This document shows positions 19,113-27,404 of a stretch of 64,000 nucleotides of DNA, piece by piece. Source of the DNA: Pedococcus dokdonensis (GTDB lineage: Bacteria; Actinomycetota; Actinomycetes; Actinomycetales; Dermatophilaceae); the NCBI RefSeq assembly GCF_900104525.1, contig NZ_LT629711.1:3038001-3102000 (forward strand). Direction: 5' to 3'. Numbering within the stretch: the first letter of the stretch is position 1; the number at the start of each line of letters is the position of its first letter. The notes beneath the pieces were generated by a model that ran no database searches, had not been told where the DNA came from, and was given only the letters and a program-made list of their open reading frames with translations. The position numbers and the translations under genes were made by a program.

Positions 19113-20282
19113 ATGCAGCTCACGATCCGGGTGCGTCCCCGTCTGGCGGCCATCGCCGCCCTCCTGCTCGTCGCGTTCGTCGCCACCACCGCGCGCAGCG
19201 CGTGGGCGGCCAGCCCCCTGACGGTGGCGCAGGCGATCGCCCAGCAGGACGGGTCGAGCCAGTCGGTGACCGGCTACATCGTCGGCGAGCCGGTCGCGAC
19301 CAGCACGGTCAACCGGTCGGGTTTCACCGGCGACCTGGCCATCGCGCTCGCGGACAGCGCCTCCCAGACGAGCACCTCGCAGATGCTCTACGTGCAGCTG
19401 ACCACCCAATGGCGGTCGGCGTGGGGCCTGAAGACCAACCCGTCGAAGCTCGGCACCAAGGTGACCGTCACCGGCCAGCTGACCGCCTACTTCGCGCACG
19501 CCGGCCAGAAGTCGCCGACCGCGATCACCGGCGGGACCCCGGACCCCGACCCGACGACCACGACGCCTCCGCCGACCTCCACCACCAGCTCGCCGACGGA
19601 CACGTACTACGCCAGCGCGCTCGGCAAGTCGGGCTCGGCGCTGCGCAGCTCGTTGCACGCCATCATCAGGAACCAGACCGTGCTGACCTACGACCAGGTG
19701 TGGACGGCGCTGAAGGACACCGACCAGGACCCGAACAACAGCAACAACGTCATCGAGATCTACTCGGGTCGCTCGATCGCCAAGAGCGACAACGGTGGCG
19801 GGGTCGACCAGTGGAACCGCGAGCACGTCTGGGCCAAGAGCCACGGCGACTTCGGCACCGCGAACGGTCCGGGCACCGACGTGCACCACCTGCGTCCCGA
19901 GGACGTCACCGTCAACAGCGACCGCGGCAACCTCGACTTCGACAACGGCGGTTCCGCGGTCAACCAGTGCTCGGACTGCTGGCGCGACGGCGACTCGTTC
20001 GAGCCGCGGGACGCCGTCAAGGGTGACGTCGCCCGGATGATCTTCTACATGGCGATCCGCTACGAGGGCGACGACGGCTGGCCGAACCTCGAGCCGAACG
20101 AGTCGGTCGGCAACGGCACCGCCCCCAACATCGGCAAGCTCTCGGTGCTCAAGGCGTGGAGCGCAGGCGACCCGCCGGACGCCTTCGAGAAGCGGCGGAA
20201 CCAGGTCATCTACGACACCTGGCAGCACAACCGGAACCCGTTCGTCGACCACCCGGAGTGGGTCTCCTCGATCTGGCCGTAG
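19113..20282 (+). CDS. Secreted endonuclease I with N-terminal OB-type domain
   Basis: A 389-residue exported nuclease. A signal peptide (hydrophobic LAAIAALLLVAFVATTA, cleavage near AWAA) is followed by an OB-fold-like domain of the DUF6359 kind (residues about 30-140). A Thr/Pro/Ser linker comes next, and then an endonuclease I domain (EndA/NucM) with the catalytic region QWNREHVWAKSHGD and DVHHLRPED near residue 256. It should degrade extracellular DNA or RNA. Cys residues in CSDCW may form a disulfide. The ATG is chosen because it directly precedes the signal peptide. Confidence 0.9.
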   Translation: MQLTIRVRPRLAAIAALLLVAFVATTARSAWAASPLTVAQAIAQQDGSSQSVTGYIVGEPVATSTVNRSGFTGDLAIALADSASQTSTSQMLYVQLTTQWRSAWGLKTNPSKLGTKVTVTGQLTAYFAHAGQKSPTAITGGTPDPDPTTTTPPPTSTTSSPTDTYYASALGKSGSALRSSLHAIIRNQTVLTYDQVWTALKDTDQDPNNSNNVIEIYSGRSIAKSDNGGGVDQWNREHVWAKSHGDFGTANGPGTDVHHLRPEDVTVNSDRGNLDFDNGGSAVNQCSDCWRDGDSFEPRDAVKGDVARMIFYMAIRYEGDDGWPNLEPNESVGNGTAPNIGKLSVLKAWSAGDPPDAFEKRRNQVIYDTWQHNRNPFVDHPEWVSSIWP

Positions 20283-20299
20283 GTGTCGCCCCGGGCAGT

Positions 20300-20337
20300 C
20301 CTGTCGAAGCCCTGTCGACCCCCGAACTGCCGGTATA
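20300..20337 (+). promoter_or_regulatory. Putative promoter/operator of the GAF-ANTAR gene
   Basis: CCTGTCGA occurs twice, starting 11 bp apart (20300 and 20311), followed by TATACC at 20332-20337, about a dozen bases before the GTG start. That spacing would give a leaderless or nearly leaderless transcript. Confidence 0.35.
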
Positions 20338-20348
20338 CCGTTTGATTC

Positions 20349-21128
20349 GTGAGCATCGATACGACCGGTGACGACGTCCGTGAGGCTGAGTCGCTGCACG
20401 AGGACGCCGGTCAGCGTGGACTGGCGTCGGCCCAGCGCCTGATGGAGGACTTGGCCGGCACGCTCGAGGGCCTCGACGACCTGTCCCCCTACCTGGAGCG
20501 CCTGGTCCAGTCGGTCAACGCGAACATCGACGGCTGCGACTCCGTCGGCGTCACGGTCGTGATGGAGGACCGCCCCAGGACCGCCGCCTACACCACCGCC
20601 GGGACGCTCGAGATCGACGCGGTGCAGTATGCCGTCGGCGACGGCCCGTGCCTCGACGCCTTCCGCAACGGCCGGGAGAACCTCGTCGACCTCGTCGGTG
20701 GCGAGGAGCGGTGGCCCGCCTTCATCAAGGGCTGTGACCCGGGCGAGGTGCAGACCTTGCTGGCACTGCCGCTGGAGTCCGGCGGTCGTCGCTACGGTGC
20801 GCTCAACCTCTATGGCCACGCGCGGAACGCCTTTGACCACACCGATCTCACCCTGGTGCGGATGGCGGCCCAGCGTGCTGCCGACGCCCTGGCCGCTGCC
20901 GTCTCGGTCGCGGGGGCCCGCGAGGTGGCCGGTCAGATGGAGCAGGCGATGGCCAGCCGGGCCGTGATCGAGCAGGCCAAGGGACTGCTCATCGGACGGC
21001 ACGGGATCGACGAGATGGTGGCCTTCGAGCTGCTGCGTCGGCAGTCCCAGGAGCAGAACCTCAAGCTGCGGGTGCTGGCCGCACAGCTGGTCGCCGAGGC
21101 CCGATCCTCCCGTTCGGAGGCAATGTGA
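20349..21128 (+). CDS. GAF-ANTAR antiterminator protein
   Basis: A 259-residue sensor-regulator. Residues about 40-185 form a GAF domain (VQYAVGDGPCLDAFRNG, GALNLYGHARNAF). Residues about 195-250 form the ANTAR RNA-binding domain (SRAVIEQAKGLLIGRHGID). ANTAR proteins bind paired hexaloop hairpins and stop terminator formation; the GAF domain presumably responds to a small ligand or redox change. GTG start. A strong intrinsic terminator lies 21 bases after its stop and before the next gene, a possible target. Confidence 0.88.
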   Translation: MSIDTTGDDVREAESLHEDAGQRGLASAQRLMEDLAGTLEGLDDLSPYLERLVQSVNANIDGCDSVGVTVVMEDRPRTAAYTTAGTLEIDAVQYAVGDGPCLDAFRNGRENLVDLVGGEERWPAFIKGCDPGEVQTLLALPLESGGRRYGALNLYGHARNAFDHTDLTLVRMAAQRAADALAAAVSVAGAREVAGQMEQAMASRAVIEQAKGLLIGRHGIDEMVAFELLRRQSQEQNLKLRVLAAQLVAEARSSRSEAM

Positions 21129-21148
21129 GCTAGTCTCCCAACCACCTG

Positions 21149-21190
21149 AAGCAACCGGGTCGGCCAGCTGGCCAACCGGTTGCTTTTTTT
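21149..21190 (+). terminator. Intrinsic terminator with T7 tail
   Basis: GCAACCGG pairs perfectly with CCGGTTGC; the enclosed GGCCAGCTGGCC is itself palindromic, and seven Ts follow. It is the only T-run of this kind in the window. It lies between the ANTAR gene and the DsbA-like gene, whose ribosome binding site starts seven bases later. Confidence 0.85.
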
Positions 21191-21209
21191 GTGCCCAGGA
21201 GAGTACGAC

Positions 21210-21896
21210 ATGAGCCAAGCCCCCCACGGGTGCCGCTGCGGCATCGCTGGCTGGCGCACCCCGACCCAGTCCGGCCTCGGCGCCCGCTGCACCCACGAGC
21301 CCGCCGCGGTGCACCGCAGCCGGGCCGACCTGCGCCGGCTGATCCAGCCGCACGGGCGGCTCGTCAGCCCTGGTGACCTGCCGTTGACGGGCACCGAGCT
21401 GCCGACCCTGCTCGTCTACGTCATGGACATCTACGACCCGGCGTCCTGGGCCTACCTCCCGTCCGTCAGCGCCGTGCTCGGCTCGGTGCCGTCCGGTGTC
21501 GAGGTCGAGGTGGTCCAGTCCGGCCGGCTCGCCGCGCGAGCCCCAGCGGCCTGCCTGATCGCGCTGCTCGCTGCCGGCGAGCTCCCGGTGTCGACCGTTC
21601 TCGAGGCGGTCCAGCACGCCTACTTCGTGGAGTCCCGCCCGCTGGACTCCCCCGGTGTCGTCGAGTCGGTCGCCGAAGCCCTGGGCCTGGACGGTCCGGC
21701 CGTCGCGATCTTCGCCCGCAGCAGTCGCGCCCGTGAGCTGGCGGCCGAGGACTTCGAGCTGGCCCGCGACCTCGACCTCGGGGGTGGCCCGTTGCTGCTG
21801 GCCAGCCGTGGCGAGCACGTCTTCGAGTTCGACGGGCCGGGCGCCAGCGGCGACCGGCTGGTCGACCAGTTCAGGACGGTGCAGACGAGGCCGTAG
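21210..21896 (+). CDS. DsbA/FrnE-like protein lacking the redox cysteines
   Basis: A 228-residue protein whose residues about 65-225 resemble the DsbA/FrnE thioredoxin fold. The strand LLVYVMDIYDPASWAYLPS aligns with the family's active-site strand, but the CxxC pair is replaced by PASW, so thiol exchange there is impossible. The helical insertion reads LEAVQHAYFVESRPLD and fits the family. An N-terminal 60-residue extension has Cys residues (HGCRCG) of unknown role. There is no signal peptide, so it is cytosolic. AGGAGA precedes the ATG. It is separated from the ANTAR gene by a strong terminator. Confidence 0.65.
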   Translation: MSQAPHGCRCGIAGWRTPTQSGLGARCTHEPAAVHRSRADLRRLIQPHGRLVSPGDLPLTGTELPTLLVYVMDIYDPASWAYLPSVSAVLGSVPSGVEVEVVQSGRLAARAPAACLIALLAAGELPVSTVLEAVQHAYFVESRPLDSPGVVESVAEALGLDGPAVAIFARSSRARELAAEDFELARDLDLGGGPLLLASRGEHVFEFDGPGASGDRLVDQFRTVQTRP

Positions 21897-21905
21897 GGTC
21901 TGAGC

Positions 21906-22982
21906 ATGGCCCGTCCGCACGCCGCCTCCATCGTCGAGGACGCCTGGCACCGCCAGGTCGACTCCGTGCTGCGCGGCCGCGGTTGGCAGACCCGCATCGT
22001 GGCCCACACCGGATACGCCACCGAGGACTGGGCGCGGGTGCTGGGACGGGTGCTGCTGACCCGCCGGCCCCAGCGCGGCGAGCGGGCCGACGTGGGCGCC
22101 ACCACCGCCGAGCTCCGCTCGGCCGAGGACGAGCGGCGTGGCTGGCGGGCCTTCATCACCGCGCCCGCGATGAACGTGCCCGTCACGATCACGCTCGGTG
22201 ACAAGACCGTGCACACCCGCACCGACCGCAGCGGCTACATCGACACCAAGGTCCGCGGTCACCGGCTCGCCCCCGGCTGGCACGAGGCGCGGCTGACCTC
22301 GGTCGACGCCGAGGACAACACGGCGGCGGTGATGGTGGTCGGCGCCGACGAGACCTTCGGGCTGATCAGCGACATCGACGACACCGTCATCTCCACCTCG
22401 CTGCCGCGACCGATGATCGCCGCCTGGAACACCTTCGTGAAGAGCGAGAACGCCCGCCACGTCGTGCCGGGCATGGCCACCATGTACCGCGACTTGCTGG
22501 CCGAGCACCCCGGCGCCCCGATGGTCTACCTCTCCACCGGCGCCTGGAACACCGCGCCGACGCTGACCCGCTTCCTGCGCCGACACGGCTACCCACCCGG
22601 CCCGTTGCTGCTCACCGACTGGGGTCCGACCAACACCGGCTGGTTCCGGTCCGGCCAGGACCACAAGCGGGCCTGCCTGCACCGGCTCGCGAACGAGTTC
22701 CCCGGCATCCGCTGGGTGCTCGTCGGTGACGACGGCCAGCACGACCCGAAGATCTACGGCGACTTCGCCGAACAACGCCCGGGCACCGTCGCGGCCATCG
22801 CCATCCGCGAGCTGACGCCGAGCGAGCAGGTGCTGTCGCACGGCATCCCGGTGTCACTGGAGGAGTTCACGCCGGCCCGCGACCGGCACGAGAAGGAGGT
22901 GCCGGTGTGCCGTGCCGGCGACGGCTACGGCCTGGTGCGCCTCCTGCAGCTGGCCCTGGGGCAGCGGGCGCGGGAGTCCTGA
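21906..22982 (+). CDS. App1-type phosphatidate phosphatase (DUF2183)
   Basis: A 358-residue haloacid-dehalogenase-like phosphatase of the App1 family. The nucleophile motif DIDDTVI (DxDxT) near residue 158 is intact, followed by a threonine-type motif in YLSTGAWN and the acidic motif VLVGDDGQHDPKIY. In yeast App1 dephosphorylates phosphatidate; bacterial substrates are unproven. The N-terminal 150 residues form a beta-rich accessory domain. It starts nine bases after the DsbA-like gene. Confidence 0.85.
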   Translation: MARPHAASIVEDAWHRQVDSVLRGRGWQTRIVAHTGYATEDWARVLGRVLLTRRPQRGERADVGATTAELRSAEDERRGWRAFITAPAMNVPVTITLGDKTVHTRTDRSGYIDTKVRGHRLAPGWHEARLTSVDAEDNTAAVMVVGADETFGLISDIDDTVISTSLPRPMIAAWNTFVKSENARHVVPGMATMYRDLLAEHPGAPMVYLSTGAWNTAPTLTRFLRRHGYPPGPLLLTDWGPTNTGWFRSGQDHKRACLHRLANEFPGIRWVLVGDDGQHDPKIYGDFAEQRPGTVAAIAIRELTPSEQVLSHGIPVSLEEFTPARDRHEKEVPVCRAGDGYGLVRLLQLALGQRARES

Positions 22983-22999
22983 GGTTCGTCGGTCTGATC

Positions 23000-23071
23000 G
23001 ACCGACCCGCGGACCGACCCGCTGACTGACCCGCTGACTGACCCGCTGACCGACCCGCGGACCGACCCGCT
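23000..23071. repeat. Six 12-bp tandem repeats between convergent genes
   Basis: Six uninterrupted units of GACYGACCCGCK fill most of the 118-bp gap between the App1 and MFS stop codons. A GC-rich inverted repeat (GCCGGGTCAG / CTGGCCGGTC region) follows. No coding potential is evident. Confidence 0.85.
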
Positions 23072-23100
23072 GCCGGGTCAGTGACCGACCTGCTGGCCGG

Positions 23101-24564
23101 TCAGCGACCGGCGTGGTCGAGGTGCGGTGTCCCGGCGCACGGCGCGGGCTCCTTCGACCGCAGGCCCACCGCCGTCAGGGCTGCGCCGCCCACGAGCAGG
23201 CCGGCGCAGACGAGCATCGCGAGGCGGTAGGCGGGCGCAAGTGCATCGGGCGAGGCGTAGTCGGCGCCGCCCAGCCCGACCAGCGGGGGCAGGGCGGCGA
23301 TGGCCAGCAGACCGGCCGTGCGGGACACCGCGTTGTTGACGCCGCTGGCGGTGCCCGCCAGCTCGTCGGGCGCGGCGGCCAGCACCGTGCCGGTCAGCGG
23401 GGCCACCGTCATCGACAGCCCGAGACCCAGCAGCGAGATGCCGGGCAGCACGTGGAGGACGAACGACGGGTCGCGCGGTGCCACCGCCAGGAGAACGAAA
23501 CCCGTTGCGGCGACCAGGGTCCCGCCGATCATGAAGGGTCGGGCCGTCGACTTCGCGGCCAGGTTCCCGAACCGTCGGGCCAGGAACAGCATGATGATGC
23601 TCAACGGCAGGGTCGCGGCTCCGGCCTCCAGCGCCGACCACCCCGCCACGGTCTGCAGGAACAGCACCAGGAAGAGCAGGGCAGCCGACAGTCCGGCGTA
23701 GACGAGCAGCGTGACGAGGTTGATCGTCGTGAACACCCGGTTCGCGAAGAGCGACGGCGGCACCATCGGGGCCTTCGCGTGCGTCTCGGCCCACGCGAAG
23801 CCGCCGAGGGCGAGCACCCCCACGACGCCGACCACCACGGCCCGCGCGCTCACGCCGTCGGAGAGAGCCGTCAGCCCATAGGTCAGGGCGGCGAGCCCGA
23901 CCACGGCGAGGGTGATGCCGACGACGTCGATGTGCTTGCTGGCCAACGGGTTCCGTGACTCGGGGACGAACTTCAGGGCGAGCGCGACCACGACTGCGGC
24001 AAGCGGCACGTTGAGCCAGAAGGCCCACCGCCAGTCCTGCTCGACGAGCCACCCACCGACCACCGGCCCGGAGGCCGACGCCACCCCGAGCAGCCCGGTC
24101 CAGGCGCCGATCGCGGCCATCCGGTCGTCGCGGTGGAAGGACGCCTGCAGGATCGCCAGGCTGCCCGGCACCAGGAGCGCCGCGCACAGTCCCTGGACGG
24201 CCCGGGCCGCGACCAGCACCTCCACCGTCGGCGACAGCGCGCACAGCACCGAGGCGACGCCGAAGCCGGCCACCCCCACGGCATACATCGCCCGTCGCCC
24301 GAACCGGTCGCCCAGGGAGCCGCCGAGCAGGATGAAGGCGGCCAGCGTCAGCGCGTAGGCGTTCACCACCCACTGCAGGCCGGCCAGGTCGGCGTCGAGG
24401 TCACGCCCGATCGTCGGCAGGGCGACGTTGACGATGGTGCCGTCGAGCAGCGCGATGCCACTGCCGAGGACGGTGGTGGCCAGGGCGAGCCGGCCGCTGT
24501 GCGACTTCAGGCGCAGCAGCTCGTGCGGCGCGGCCTCGGTCGTCGTGCCCCGCTCGTCCGTCAT
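23101..24564 (-). CDS. MFS multidrug exporter, DHA2 (14-helix) type
   Basis: A 487-residue MFS protein with about 14 membrane helices. The cytoplasmic loop motif A reads LGGSLGDRFGRR, and motif C-like glycines appear in ASGPVVGGWLV, which marks drug:H+ antiporters. The first helix reads LGSGIALLDGTIVNVALPTI, as in EmrB/QacA relatives. It probably extrudes hydrophobic or cationic compounds. The ATG before DERGTTTEA is preferred; an in-frame ATG 14 codons upstream would lie in the divergent promoter region shared with nei. Confidence 0.9.
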   Translation of the reverse strand: MTDERGTTTEAAPHELLRLKSHSGRLALATTVLGSGIALLDGTIVNVALPTIGRDLDADLAGLQWVVNAYALTLAAFILLGGSLGDRFGRRAMYAVGVAGFGVASVLCALSPTVEVLVAARAVQGLCAALLVPGSLAILQASFHRDDRMAAIGAWTGLLGVASASGPVVGGWLVEQDWRWAFWLNVPLAAVVVALALKFVPESRNPLASKHIDVVGITLAVVGLAALTYGLTALSDGVSARAVVVGVVGVLALGGFAWAETHAKAPMVPPSLFANRVFTTINLVTLLVYAGLSAALLFLVLFLQTVAGWSALEAGAATLPLSIIMLFLARRFGNLAAKSTARPFMIGGTLVAATGFVLLAVAPRDPSFVLHVLPGISLLGLGLSMTVAPLTGTVLAAAPDELAGTASGVNNAVSRTAGLLAIAALPPLVGLGGADYASPDALAPAYRLAMLVCAGLLVGGAALTAVGLRSKEPAPCAGTPHLDHAGR

Positions 24565-24647
24565 GCTGACCCGGTCGTCATGAGCCCATCGTCGCACTGC
24601 AGGCAAGACCCAGCCGGACGACGGGCCCGTCTGCCAGACTCGGTCGG

Positions 24648-25508
24648 GTGCCGGAGCTGCCCGAGGTCCAGGCGCTCGTCGACTTCCTCGCCGAGCGGAC
24701 CGTCGGGCTGGCCGTGACGGGGGTCGAGCTCGGGTCGTTCTCGGTGCTGAAGACCTTCGACCCGCCGCCCCAGGCCCTCACCGGGGCGCCGGTCGACGGC
24801 GTCGCGCGGCACGGCAAGTTCATCGACATCGACTGCGACGGGGTGCACCTGGTGTTCCACCTGGCGCGGGCCGGGTGGCTGCGGTGGTCGGACGCCGTCC
24901 CCAACACCGTGCTGCGCCCGGGCAAGTCGCCGATCGCGTTGCGCACCCGGTTCTCCGACGGATCGGGCTTCGACCTCACCGAGGCCGGCACCAAGAAGCG
25001 CCTCGCCGCCTACCTCGTCCGCGACCCGCAGGACGTGCCCGGCATCGCCTCGCTGGGGCCCGACCCGCTGGCGCCCGAGTTCACCCGCGAGGCGTTCGGC
25101 GAGCTGCTGGCCGGTCGGCGTTCGCAGATCAAGGGGCTGTTGCGCGACCAGGGGTTCATCGCGGGCGTCGGCAACGCCTACTCCGACGAGATCCTGCACG
25201 TCGCCAAGATGTCGCCGTTCGCGATGGCCGCGAGCCTCGATGCTGATGCCGTCGACCGTCTGTATGCCGCCTTGCGCGACACGCTCGCCGCGGCGGTCGC
25301 GACCGCCTCGGGCAAGCCGGCCAAGGAGCTCAAGGACGCCAAGCGGGCGGGGATGCGGGTGCACGGCCGGACCGGTGAGACCTGCCCGGTCTGCGGCGAC
25401 ACCGTGCGCGAGGTGTCGTTCGCCGACTCCTCGCTGCAGTACTGCGCGACCTGCCAGACCGGTGGCAAGCCGCTCGCCGACCGCCGGATGTCCCGCCTCC
25501 TCAAGTGA
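24648..25508 (+). CDS. Fpg/Nei family DNA glycosylase
   Basis: A 286-residue base-excision glycosylase/AP lyase. The catalytic N-terminus is MPELPEV (the Pro becomes the nucleophile after Met removal, Glu3 is acid). A helix-two-turn-helix lies near RSQIKGLLRDQGFIAGVGN. A C-terminal zinc finger is C-x2-C...C-x2-C (CPVCGD, YCATCQ), ending TGGKPL. It removes oxidised bases from DNA. The GTG start is fixed by the required Pro2. Its last eight bases overlap the EamA gene tail on the other strand. Confidence 0.92.
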   Translation: MPELPEVQALVDFLAERTVGLAVTGVELGSFSVLKTFDPPPQALTGAPVDGVARHGKFIDIDCDGVHLVFHLARAGWLRWSDAVPNTVLRPGKSPIALRTRFSDGSGFDLTEAGTKKRLAAYLVRDPQDVPGIASLGPDPLAPEFTREAFGELLAGRRSQIKGLLRDQGFIAGVGNAYSDEILHVAKMSPFAMAASLDADAVDRLYAALRDTLAAAVATASGKPAKELKDAKRAGMRVHGRTGETCPVCGDTVREVSFADSSLQYCATCQTGGKPLADRRMSRLLK

Positions 25509-26394
25509 GCGCCGGAGAGGATGCGGTCTTGGTTGTCTCGGTCGGGGTCGCGGGTCCACGCTCGCCCCTGCGCTGGGCAGCCGCTCCGGCGCCGACGACG
25601 AGGACGATGCCGAGAACCTTCATGACTGACGGATCCTGACCAAGGATGAGCAGACCCAGCAGAACCCCCATGGCCGGTTCGAGCGCCATGAGCGTGCCGA
25701 ACGCGAGATGCGTCATGCGGCGAAGCGCGAGTAGTTCGAGGGCGTAGGGAAGCACCGGGAGAAGCATCGCGAGCCCACCCGCGGCGGCGATCACCGAGAC
25801 GGTGATGTGCCCCGCAGCTTGTGGAATGCCGATGATGGCGGCCGTGACCGCAGCGACCGGGACGGTCAGGGACAGGCCGGTGAGGCCGGAAAACCGGTCT
25901 CCGAGGCGCTGGGTGAGCATCACGTACGACGCCCATCCCAGGGCGGCGAGGACGGCGAAGGCGAGACCCGTCAGGTCGACGCGAGCGTGCCACGGTTCCG
26001 TGAGCGGGACCACCCCGGCGAGTGCCAGGGCGGGCCAGGCCAGCGCGCGTCGTGAGTGGCTTCGGAGGGCGGCGACGGAGAGCGGGCCGAGGAACTCGAT
26101 CGCGACGCAGGTGCCCAACGGCAGCCGCTCGATGGCAGCGAGGAAGGCAATGGTCTGCACCCCGGTGGTCACGCCCAGACCGAGCACCACCGGCAGGTCG
26201 GCTCGGCGCAGGGTCCGAAGGGACGGTCGGGCGACGGCGATGAAGATGACGGCGCCGATGGTGAGCCGCAACCACGCGGTTCCGGCCGGGCCGATGGTGT
26301 CGATGATGCCGAGGGACAGCGCGGATCCGAGTTGGACGGACAGCATGGCCGCCACTGCGAGGGTCCACGCAGGGACGGTCGGACCGGTCTTCAC
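25501..26394 (-). CDS. EamA/RhtA-like exporter
   Basis: A 297-residue DMT-superfamily transporter with ten predicted helices and two EamA halves. Segments such as LGTCVAIEFLGPL and LMALEPAMGVLLGL resemble RhtA (threonine/homoserine exporter) closely. It probably exports amino acids or metabolites. The GTG start overlaps the monooxygenase stop by four bases. Its codon use is slightly less GC-biased than its neighbours, which may hint at transfer. The gene end overlaps nei by eight bases. Confidence 0.88.
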   Translation of the reverse strand: MKTGPTVPAWTLAVAAMLSVQLGSALSLGIIDTIGPAGTAWLRLTIGAVIFIAVARPSLRTLRRADLPVVLGLGVTTGVQTIAFLAAIERLPLGTCVAIEFLGPLSVAALRSHSRRALAWPALALAGVVPLTEPWHARVDLTGLAFAVLAALGWASYVMLTQRLGDRFSGLTGLSLTVPVAAVTAAIIGIPQAAGHITVSVIAAAGGLAMLLPVLPYALELLALRRMTHLAFGTLMALEPAMGVLLGLLILGQDPSVMKVLGIVLVVGAGAAAQRRGERGPATPTETTKTASSPALT

Positions 26395-26696
26395 CCTGGT
26401 AGCCGCCCGTCACCGTACGTGGCCTTCACCTCGCTGACGGTGATGCGGTAGCCGTCGTACCAGCGGTGGACCTGTCCCTTGGCCTCGCGGTGACTGGGGA
26501 ACTTGGCCAGGTGCGCGAGGGCCTTCTGGTCGGTGAAGTAGTAGATCGCGTTGACCAGACCTTGCTCAGGCTGGTGCCAGGTCTCGGTCCGCACGAAGCC
26601 AGGCAGACTGCGGGCATACTCGTCGATCATTCCGTCCAGGCGATGAAACTCGTCGTCGTACGAGCCGGGCTTGAAAACGAACTGCACGCAGATCAC
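26391..26696 (-). CDS. Small antibiotic-biosynthesis-monooxygenase-like protein
   Basis: A 101-residue ferredoxin-like alpha-beta barrel protein of the ABM superfamily. It opens ICVQFVFKPGSYDDEFHRLD and continues with PGFVRTETWHQPEQG, YYFTDQKALAHLAKFPSH and a C-terminal strand. Members are heme- or cofactor-free oxygenases or simple binding proteins. The GTG start with a GGAG six bases upstream is preferred; the open frame extends upstream but without family similarity. It is coupled to the EamA gene. Confidence 0.75.
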   Translation of the reverse strand: MICVQFVFKPGSYDDEFHRLDGMIDEYARSLPGFVRTETWHQPEQGLVNAIYYFTDQKALAHLAKFPSHREAKGQVHRWYDGYRITVSEVKATYGDGRLPG

Positions 26697-26760
26697 AGGT
26701 GCTCCGAAGGGTCGATCGGTCGAGGTGCGGCAGGTGGCGCCTCGGGGGCGCGGTGGCTCG

Positions 26761-27366
26761 TCACGTGGACGGCTCGTCGCCGTGCGTCGTCGACCCGACT
26801 CCCGGCTCGAACACAGCCAGCGAGAACCGCGCCTCGGAAGTGGTGTCGTTCGCGTATGCGTGGTCGACATCGCCGGGGAAGGACGCGGCGTCGCCCTCGG
26901 TCAACGTGTAGGTCTGGTCGCCGACGACCAGGGTGACGGTGCCCGTCCGGACCTGCAGAAGCTCCTTGGTCCCTGCGACGTGCGCTTCGCTGTCGTGACG
27001 ATCCCCAGCGGCCAGGGACCAGTCCCACAACTCGACGACATCAGGCGGCTCCGTCCCTGCGACAAGCAGCCCGCGGCCGCCGTGCTCGCCGGACCACAGG
27101 GCGGCTGCCCTGCCTGCCCGCGTCACCGCGACGGGGCGAGGCGTCGGTGGGACGACCAGGGTGGGAAGGCCGATACCCAGCGCGTCACTGATGCGCAGCA
27201 GGGTTCCGACACTCGGGTTCGCGGCACCCTGCTCGACGTTGACCACCGCACGTCGACTTACTCCCGCGGCCTCGGCCATCTGGTCCAAGGTCCAGCCTCG
27301 GCCCTGTCGTTCTTGCCGGACCCGCGCCCCGATGGCCGCGGCCAGAGCCGCCATATCCGCATCCAT
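26761..27366 (-). CDS. XRE-family regulator with cupin sensor domain
   Basis: A 201-residue regulator. The N-terminal helix-turn-helix reads MAEAAGVSRRAVVNVEQGAA. The C-terminal cupin (residues about 110-190) has EAHVAGTKELLQVRTGTVT and FPGDVDHAYAND, with a histidine that may bind ligand or metal. It probably represses the exporter operon it heads and releases on binding a small molecule. Upstream, three AGTGCA repeats at 10-11 bp pitch and a TATGCT hexamer suggest autoregulation and a nearly leaderless mRNA. Confidence 0.85.
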   Translation of the reverse strand: MDADMAALAAAIGARVRQERQGRGWTLDQMAEAAGVSRRAVVNVEQGAANPSVGTLLRISDALGIGLPTLVVPPTPRPVAVTRAGRAAALWSGEHGGRGLLVAGTEPPDVVELWDWSLAAGDRHDSEAHVAGTKELLQVRTGTVTLVVGDQTYTLTEGDAASFPGDVDHAYANDTTSEARFSLAVFEPGVGSTTHGDEPST

Positions 27367-27367
27367 G

Positions 27368-27394
27368 AGTGCAGCATAGTGCACCTTTAGTGCA
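27368..27394 (-). promoter_or_regulatory. Putative XRE operator: three AGTGCA repeats
   Basis: On the plus strand AGTGCA begins at 27368, 27378 and 27389, directly before the XRE start (which reads leftward). One pair encloses GTGCAC. The minus-strand hexamer TATGCT between repeats could be a -10 element. Confidence 0.5.
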
Positions 27395-27404
27395 TTCGGC
27401 GCGT

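Noticed and set aside
18945..22841. Antisense open frame of about 1298 codons
   Set aside because: It lies wholly over the secreted nuclease, ANTAR, DsbA-like and App1 genes, which all have recognisable families. Shadow only.
23000..23071. CRISPR array
   Set aside because: This and the other repeat clusters (8121, 30745, 44241, 55394) have 12-20-bp units with no spacers and no cas genes.
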